Assembly: GCA_002321305.1 (NCBI GenBank)
Contig: DCMF01000030.1
Coordinates: forward strand, 1 to 11,117
Reading direction: 5' to 3'
Source of the DNA: Verrucomicrobia bacterium UBA1629
GTDB taxonomy: Bacteria; Verrucomicrobiota; Kiritimatiellia; RFP12; UBA1067
DNA: 11,117 nt
A program made the translations under genes and the position numbers. Under the pieces are notes generated by a model. That model was not told where the DNA came from and did no database searches. It saw nothing but the letters and a program-made list of their open reading frames with translations. The first letter of the stretch is position 1. The number at the start of each line of letters is the position of its first letter. Shown piece by piece: positions 7,601 to 11,117 of the stretch.

Positions 7601-9160
7601 CACGTGCAGCGGCAGCTCCGGCGCCAGCTCGCGCACGACCTTGGCCATGCGCCGGTGGCAGTCCGCAAAACGGCTCCGGCTGAAGCGGACGAACGCCAGC
7701 GTCTCCGGCGTCGCCGTCGGTCGGGTGAAGTCCTTGGGCACCGGCACATCCGCGAACGCGGCATACTTCGTCTTCCAGGCCGCATTCATCTGCTCAACCG
7801 TGCCGAACGTCTTCGCCAAGTGCTGCGGCCACTCCGCGCGCAGGACGCAGTTGGAGCCCCAGCACCCCTGCTCGGGCTCGTTCGAGAGGACGACCGAATG
7901 CAACGCCTCCGTTCCGCGAACCAGCGGAATGACCGCCCGCAGGCTCTTTTCGACCACCGCCTGCGCACGCGGGTCATGGACGCAGTACTTGAAGAACCCG
8001 CGGCCGCACCCCTTGAGGTCCGGCCATTTCCGGAAGGCCCAGTCCGGGAAGTAATGCGGGCTCAGCAGCAGGCAGACCTGCACGTTCTCCCTCGCCGCGC
8101 GCGCCGCGACCTCGAAGAACGGCGTGAGGGCGTTCGTGTTCACCGTCGTCTCCGTCGGGAGGACGGAACGCGGCCCGATCTCCATCTGGAGGATGCTGTT
8201 CCCCAGAAGCGGCAGGCGATCCAGTTCGCGCTGAACGCGGTCGAAGTGTCCGAATCCCGTCAGCATCACGCGCCCCCGCTCGCGCCGCCCGTCCGGCCAG
8301 ACGCGATCCGCCCAGATGTCGGCGCCTTTCGCCTCAACGGGACTCGTCACGAAGCGCGGCACGGCGAACTCGCGCGCCGCGCCGCCCGCCACGCGGTCGA
8401 GGCGCTCCCGCTCGACGCGGGCAATCGACTCCAGCTCGCGCAACGCGCGAACGGCCCTGTTCGTGAGGCCCTGCGAAAGGTCTTCCCCGATCCACTTTCC
8501 GAACAGGTCCATCACAGTGACGGTCGCCCGCGTCTTGGCGCCAAGCCCGCTTGCCTCCAGCTTCCGCAGACGCCCCGCCAGCTCTTCGCGAAGGCGCGCG
8601 ACGTCACGCAGGCGGTCGCGCACGTCGCGCGCCGGGCCGGCCGCCGCACGTTCGGCGGTCGGCGTCGCGCGCAGCTCGACGTTGCGCACCTTCAGGACAC
8701 CCCGGCTGCCGCCCGGCGCCTCGCAGGTCAGGTTCTCGGCCAGGAAGGCCAAGGCGCGAATGGGCTGGTGGACGATGCCGTCGTTGGCGCCGCCCCAGTG
8801 GGCCGCCGCCGTCTCGATCGCCCAGGCCCGCCGCTCCCAGGCATCCGCCTCGGTCGGGGCGCTGAGCCGCTGCTGGAAGACCTGCCCCGTCGCATCCTGC
8901 GCCCGGAGCGTCAGGGCCGTGTCGCAGCCGTAGCTCGCCTCCAGCGAGACCTCGCGGACGACCGTCGGCTCGTCCAGATCGACGCGCGCGCGCACATAGT
9001 GCCCGCCGCCCGAAAAGTCATAGGACAGCGCCAGCGCCCCCTGCACGACCTCCGCATGCCCTTGCGCGCCGGGGAACTCCGCACCGTTGTCACAGGCGAG
9101 CCTGTTCGGTTCGGCGAACAGGCTCGCCAGCAGGCAAACCGCTGAAAGGAACGATGTCAT
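4658..9160 (-). CDS. Secreted GH42-like beta-galactosidase fused to a GH127/DUF1680-like enzyme (1500 aa)
   Basis: A short hydrophobic leader (to about A16) lacks the usual lysine or arginine at its start. Residues about 25-165 look like a beta-sandwich, and 170-265 are charged and helical. Residues about 270-660 form a clan-A barrel resembling GH42: likely acid/base E428 in SNEPEQGCW, a FGTVEQMNAAW segment typical of GH42, and likely nucleophile E591 in FNSENH. Residues about 675-800 resemble the GH42 trimerization (class I amidotransferase-like) domain. From about 875 the protein becomes a GH127/DUF1680 enzyme, the beta-L-arabinofuranosidase superfamily: EYWGKTML, WGRKYTMWAL, TELCD (E1181, C1183), QCCTDN (C1252, C1253) and a C-terminal LRLRVPVW beta domain. 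E-x-C plus CC match the zinc ligands of the characterised GH127 enzyme HypBA1; the nucleophile there is the first Cys of the pair. The start at 9160 follows GGGAG. Substrates are inferred; either half may act on other sugars. Confidence 0.87.
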   Translation of the reverse strand: MTSFLSAVCLLASLFAEPNRLACDNGAEFPGAQGHAEVVQGALALSYDFSGGGHYVRARVDLDEPTVVREVSLEASYGCDTALTLRAQDATGQVFQQRLSAPTEADAWERRAWAIETAAAHWGGANDGIVHQPIRALAFLAENLTCEAPGGSRGVLKVRNVELRATPTAERAAAGPARDVRDRLRDVARLREELAGRLRKLEASGLGAKTRATVTVMDLFGKWIGEDLSQGLTNRAVRALRELESIARVERERLDRVAGGAAREFAVPRFVTSPVEAKGADIWADRVWPDGRRERGRVMLTGFGHFDRVQRELDRLPLLGNSILQMEIGPRSVLPTETTVNTNALTPFFEVAARAARENVQVCLLLSPHYFPDWAFRKWPDLKGCGRGFFKYCVHDPRAQAVVEKSLRAVIPLVRGTEALHSVVLSNEPEQGCWGSNCVLRAEWPQHLAKTFGTVEQMNAAWKTKYAAFADVPVPKDFTRPTATPETLAFVRFSRSRFADCHRRMAKVVRELAPELPLHVKVMGFAEFENSATYHSVDLEDFSRMSDYNGNDAYDLPATPGDGLWAHAWWEAEAVYDWQRSCRDVPVFNSENHLVSDFYGLPVSGRHFYTALWQNALHGQAATTLWLWERTSSPRHFAWGSVLERPDCLNAWAHGALDLSRLADELSPIRNQEPTVLLHFSLSSQILGGRRGEAFLATYRAASFLGQPLGVVTERMLSEYGRTGVLARPLVAARAVLLPDSAAIPPDVRKGLDRLSRRGVKVVECAGSDHAQFRQLSAASSGWGLPAFPRVYAPDSGSGVFGVESRGVRVGDAAFVSLVNHTQKPLRIRLEAPGTDLITGEAVPTSFDLPPLTPMFVRAEAPCRAAANVRAQVRVGGRPGLLMEAVVRERLTSTAARTTIYDEAERAFETHWDDSRDESGRVRNGWQNEYWGKTMLCAAEAIAATGDPDLRRWALEKAHAFVRAHQKPNGYLSTYADEDALGVRRPGDDPGKTWNFNIWGRKYTMWALVALFRATGDPGCLSAAERMADHLCAQLKRLDVGIEWTGSWAGLSSMTVLKPLLLVHRERPKADYLELARHIVAVNDRDASSPLQMNLIRNALSGRPVHTWFGNRAIFLSKAYELMSFFEGVAEYHRVTGDARALAAVKAFHRHLLDEELDAMRSVGYFDHFLNARQHVNGMTELCDVIHWMRLNRELFLLTDETRYLDLLEEAFYNAFLAGVAPDGSWAAHIVRSHGTRHLSAPPQTGMLHHQCCTDNMPRGFFDWASTVVTRGPGGALDVNLLGDAQAEIDGVSLEVSGNYPVSDTFRVRVRADRPVSLRLRVPVWSPWVAVDGVKRTPENGRVALDTAARDTVWTVSLDLSPRLLPSSAPEDEDISVIAGQEDWHRPSYAERFMSWLTPEMETLARRTHAAQVMRGPLVLAKGRVAGTSRAETLDFETVNARGWTAGALVPMPRTADSAAAWGAWTLELRRGAERRFVPVADYWSASCVNDPGNWFSLWF
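9095..9128 (-). repeat. Perfect 14-bp inverted repeat inside the signal-peptide region of the GH42/GH127 gene
   Basis: On the minus strand GGCGAGCCTGTTCG (9128-9115) is followed by a 6-base spacer and then its exact reverse complement CGAACAGGCTCGCC (9108-9095). The repeat covers codons 11-22, which encode the end of the hydrophobic leader and the predicted cleavage point. In mRNA it would form a very stable stem-loop starting about 30 bases after the start codon. No T-run follows, so it does not look like an intrinsic terminator. Confidence 0.8.
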
Positions 9161-9170
9161 CGTTGGCAGG

Positions 9171-9175
9171 CTCCC
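9171..9175 (-). promoter_or_regulatory. Shine-Dalgarno site overlapping the upstream stop codon
   Basis: The minus strand reads TAGGGAG, where TAG (9177-9175) is the stop of the binding-protein gene and GGGAG lies 10 bases before the ATG at 9160. This layout suggests that ribosomes finishing the first gene can start on the second (translational coupling). Confidence 0.6.
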
Positions 9176-11061
9176 TATCGGATGACCACAAACGTCCCGC
9201 GCGAGAGGCCGTCGTACTGGAATCGCCAGCAGGCATTGTTGACATAGCCCGCCGCTCCCGACACCGCGCCGAATTCAAGCGTGTTTTCGCCCGGAAGGAG
9301 CTTCGCCGGCGGAATCTTCGCGGAATAGCCCGTGTTCTTCTGAAGATTGTCGATCTGCAACAGCGTTTCGCCGTTCAGGAGGACGTGAAACGGATAGGTC
9401 GCGCTCGTCATCTGGCCCGCATACGCCGTCCTGAAGTAGACCGACGAGCGAATCTTCCCGGCGATGTCGGCCGGCACCCGAAAACGGATGACCTCCTTGG
9501 AATAGAGGTCGCTCCCGCCGATGTATCCGCGCTTGAAGTGCTTCAGGTTTCCGTCCGCCAGGTCGATCTCGCGCGTCGAAACGCCCTCCACTTCGAAGGC
9601 GTCGTCGCCGTGCCCGTCGTCCGTACCCCGCTGCCAGCCGCCGCCAAGCTCCAGCGTGTCGATGACAAGCGCGCCCTCGCCGCCATCCGTCCGCGTGACC
9701 GTCAGCGTGTTCTCCCCGGCCTGAAGATTCTTCGCCGGCACGAGGACGAAGCCGGCGTGTTCCGCGTCGATGTCGATCTCGTGATGGCGTCCGGACTTCC
9801 CGTTGACCGTCACCGCCAGCCTTCCGGCCGCCGAACCGTCCGCCAGCTTGATGCGCAGCAGCTGCGCGACCGTCGCGTCGGTTTCCAGCGCAAACCGGAA
9901 GCGGACGGAGACCGCTGGGTTGTCGCGCGTGAGCGTCGTGTCGAGCTCCTCCCAGCGGGCATTGGCGTCGACGCTCTTTTCCTTCCGCGTGAACACGTCC
10001 TTCGCCCGCCCGTCAAGCCCGACGCGCAGGGCCGACGGCCGGCTGCCGGCAAAGGCCTCCAGCATCTCCGCCTTGCTGAGCGTGCGATGCCAAAGCGCGA
10101 ACTGCTGAAGGGCGCCGCGAAAGAGCTTGCTCGGATTGGCGGACGATTCGGTCCCGTAGGCAAACGTCGCCTCCCCGAGCTCTTCGTATCCGAATTTCAC
10201 GGCACGGTCCCGCCGCACGGCCGGCGTATGGTCTTCCGGCATTTCAAACGCCCACCAGCGAACCATGCGGTTCGTCTGCACCGCATCCGACGCGGAATCG
10301 TCCCACGTGTAGCCGACCGTCACCTTGCGGCCGTCGACCGCGACCGCGAGATCGATCCAGCGGCCCTGGGGAATGTGCGGCGCCGCGACCTTGCGCCCAT
10401 TCTGCGCGTCGCCTTCAGTCCATTCGCTCGAATCGCGCATGAACCTGTTGCCGACCGACGCCTTCATGTAGCGGCCGGGCTCGCCGTCCTTGTCATCCTT
10501 CTCCAGGCTCAGCGCCAGACCGACGTCGGCGCCCGTCGTCCAGGCCGAGCCCAGCGAGATCAGCGGCGCATGGCAATCCAAGTAGTTGTTGACGGGCGAA
10601 TCGTACCGGACGCGCAGGACGGCCGTGTAGTTGCTGCACGCGCCTGTGCCCGGATAGTCCTTGAACAGGTCCGGGAAGACAAGCCCGTTCGCCTTCACCG
10701 TCACGTTGGGAGCGGCGCCGCTCGCCACCGCCTCAGGGTTGTTCGTCACGACCGGCACGGGGAAAAGCAGGCAGGGGAAGTCCGCCAGCGTCTCGTTGCG
10801 GTAGGGACAGTGAACGCGCAGGCTTTCCACGCGAATCGGGGCGCCCTCGCCCGTCTTCGCCGCATTGCGGACGGCGTGATTGGCGTGCGCCGCGTCCGCC
10901 GCATGAAGCACGTCGCGGAAACACCCCTTGCCATCCGTGAAGACGCCGTCGCCGGCGCCGTCAGCGGCACCGCGATACCAGGCCTTGGCATCGTCAAGGA
11001 CGTGCGCCTGAACCGCCGCAGCGGAAACCGCGGCCACCGCGAGAACCATGGACTTTTTCAT
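9175..11061 (-). CDS. Secreted multidomain LamG/beta-sandwich protein, probably glycan-binding (628 aa)
   Basis: The product begins MKKSMVLAVAAVSAAAVQA, a clear type I signal peptide cleaved before HVLDD. Residues about 105-337 look like a LamG/concanavalin A-like jelly roll, ending with the characteristic FRGALQQFALWHRTLSKAEM segment around W324. Residues about 355-475 and 490-628 look like two further beta-sandwich modules; both carry a GENTL turn (LQAGENTLTV, LLPGENTLEF) and a VNG or LNG strand, as in the carbohydrate-binding domain III of rhamnogalacturonan lyases. No glycosidase or lyase active site is recognisable, so a non-catalytic binding or display role is inferred. It is the first gene visible in the operon, 14 bases before the GH42/GH127 gene. 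A weak TTTAGG Shine-Dalgarno lies 8 bases before the ATG at 11061. The first 100 residues match nothing I recognise and could hold another domain. Confidence 0.82.
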   Translation of the reverse strand: MKKSMVLAVAAVSAAAVQAHVLDDAKAWYRGAADGAGDGVFTDGKGCFRDVLHAADAAHANHAVRNAAKTGEGAPIRVESLRVHCPYRNETLADFPCLLFPVPVVTNNPEAVASGAAPNVTVKANGLVFPDLFKDYPGTGACSNYTAVLRVRYDSPVNNYLDCHAPLISLGSAWTTGADVGLALSLEKDDKDGEPGRYMKASVGNRFMRDSSEWTEGDAQNGRKVAAPHIPQGRWIDLAVAVDGRKVTVGYTWDDSASDAVQTNRMVRWWAFEMPEDHTPAVRRDRAVKFGYEELGEATFAYGTESSANPSKLFRGALQQFALWHRTLSKAEMLEAFAGSRPSALRVGLDGRAKDVFTRKEKSVDANARWEELDTTLTRDNPAVSVRFRFALETDATVAQLLRIKLADGSAAGRLAVTVNGKSGRHHEIDIDAEHAGFVLVPAKNLQAGENTLTVTRTDGGEGALVIDTLELGGGWQRGTDDGHGDDAFEVEGVSTREIDLADGNLKHFKRGYIGGSDLYSKEVIRFRVPADIAGKIRSSVYFRTAYAGQMTSATYPFHVLLNGETLLQIDNLQKNTGYSAKIPPAKLLPGENTLEFGAVSGAAGYVNNACWRFQYDGLSRGTFVVIR

Positions 11062-11117
11062 CTGTTGAACCTAAATTAGGCAGTTGGATGACACGAATCG
11101 CCGTTTGAGGCAATGAA
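11062..11117 (-). promoter_or_regulatory. AT-richer leader upstream of the first operon gene, no convincing promoter seen
   Basis: This 56-base leader is visibly richer in A+T than the rest of the window, as expected for a promoter or 5' untranslated region. It holds a near-palindrome, CCTAATTTAGG on the minus strand (11080-11070), whose last bases serve as the weak Shine-Dalgarno. No good -35/-10 pair is visible: TAATTT has no TTGACA-like partner at the right spacing. The promoter, or a further upstream gene, may lie beyond the right edge. Confidence 0.3.

Noticed and set aside
4934..9145. Two long plus-strand frames (4934-7075 and 7124-9145) opposite the GH42/GH127 gene
   Set aside because: Same explanation: antisense shadows with biased composition and no motifs, while the minus-strand frame carries the catalytic motifs.
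9154..11079. Plus-strand frame of 641 codons opposite the binding protein
   Set aside because: It mirrors the minus-strand gene almost end to end and shows no family signature or signal peptide. The minus-strand product has a clear signal peptide and LamG motif.
11070..11080. Near-palindrome CCTAATTTAGG as an operator
   Set aside because: The arms are only 5 bp around a single base, and one arm serves as the ribosome binding site. Chance is a sufficient explanation.

Overview
The window is a GC-rich stretch (by eye about two-thirds G+C) in which every supportable gene lies on the minus strand, so transcription runs from right to left. The order is: a secreted multidomain carbohydrate-binding-type protein (11061-9175), a 1500-residue protein joining a GH42-like beta-galactosidase half to a GH127/DUF1680-like half (9160-4658), a 1490-residue protein joining a GH92 alpha-mannosidase half to a GH2 beta-mannosidase-type half (4637-165), and the first 43 codons of a second GH92-type protein that runs off the left edge (130-1). 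The gaps are 14, 20 and 34 bases, with Shine-Dalgarno sites and no terminator-like hairpins between genes, so this looks like one operon dedicated to glycan breakdown. All four products begin with plausible signal peptides and should act outside the cytoplasm.

The gene content suggests a polysaccharide-degrading bacterium of the PVC group (for example Kiritimatiellota, Lentisphaerota or Verrucomicrobiota). The reasons are high GC, long secreted multi-glycosidase proteins, a LamG-plus-beta-sandwich binding protein, and no SusC/SusD pair. This assignment is an inference from style; no marker gene is present.

How the genes may work together: the lead protein could bind the glycan, the GH42-like/GH127-like protein could remove beta-galactosyl and beta-L-arabinofuranosyl-type ends, and the GH92/GH2 protein and its GH92 neighbour could remove alpha-mannose and then beta-mannose. 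This mix would suit N-glycans or plant glycoproteins, but the substrate is not shown by the sequence. No transporter, regulator, RNA gene, mobile element or CRISPR array is visible.

The most striking points are that two neighbouring genes are both two-enzyme fusions of nearly equal length, that the GH127-like half keeps its zinc ligands but seems to lack the usual acid/base glutamate, and that a perfect 14-bp inverted repeat lies inside the signal-peptide region of the GH42/GH127 gene.
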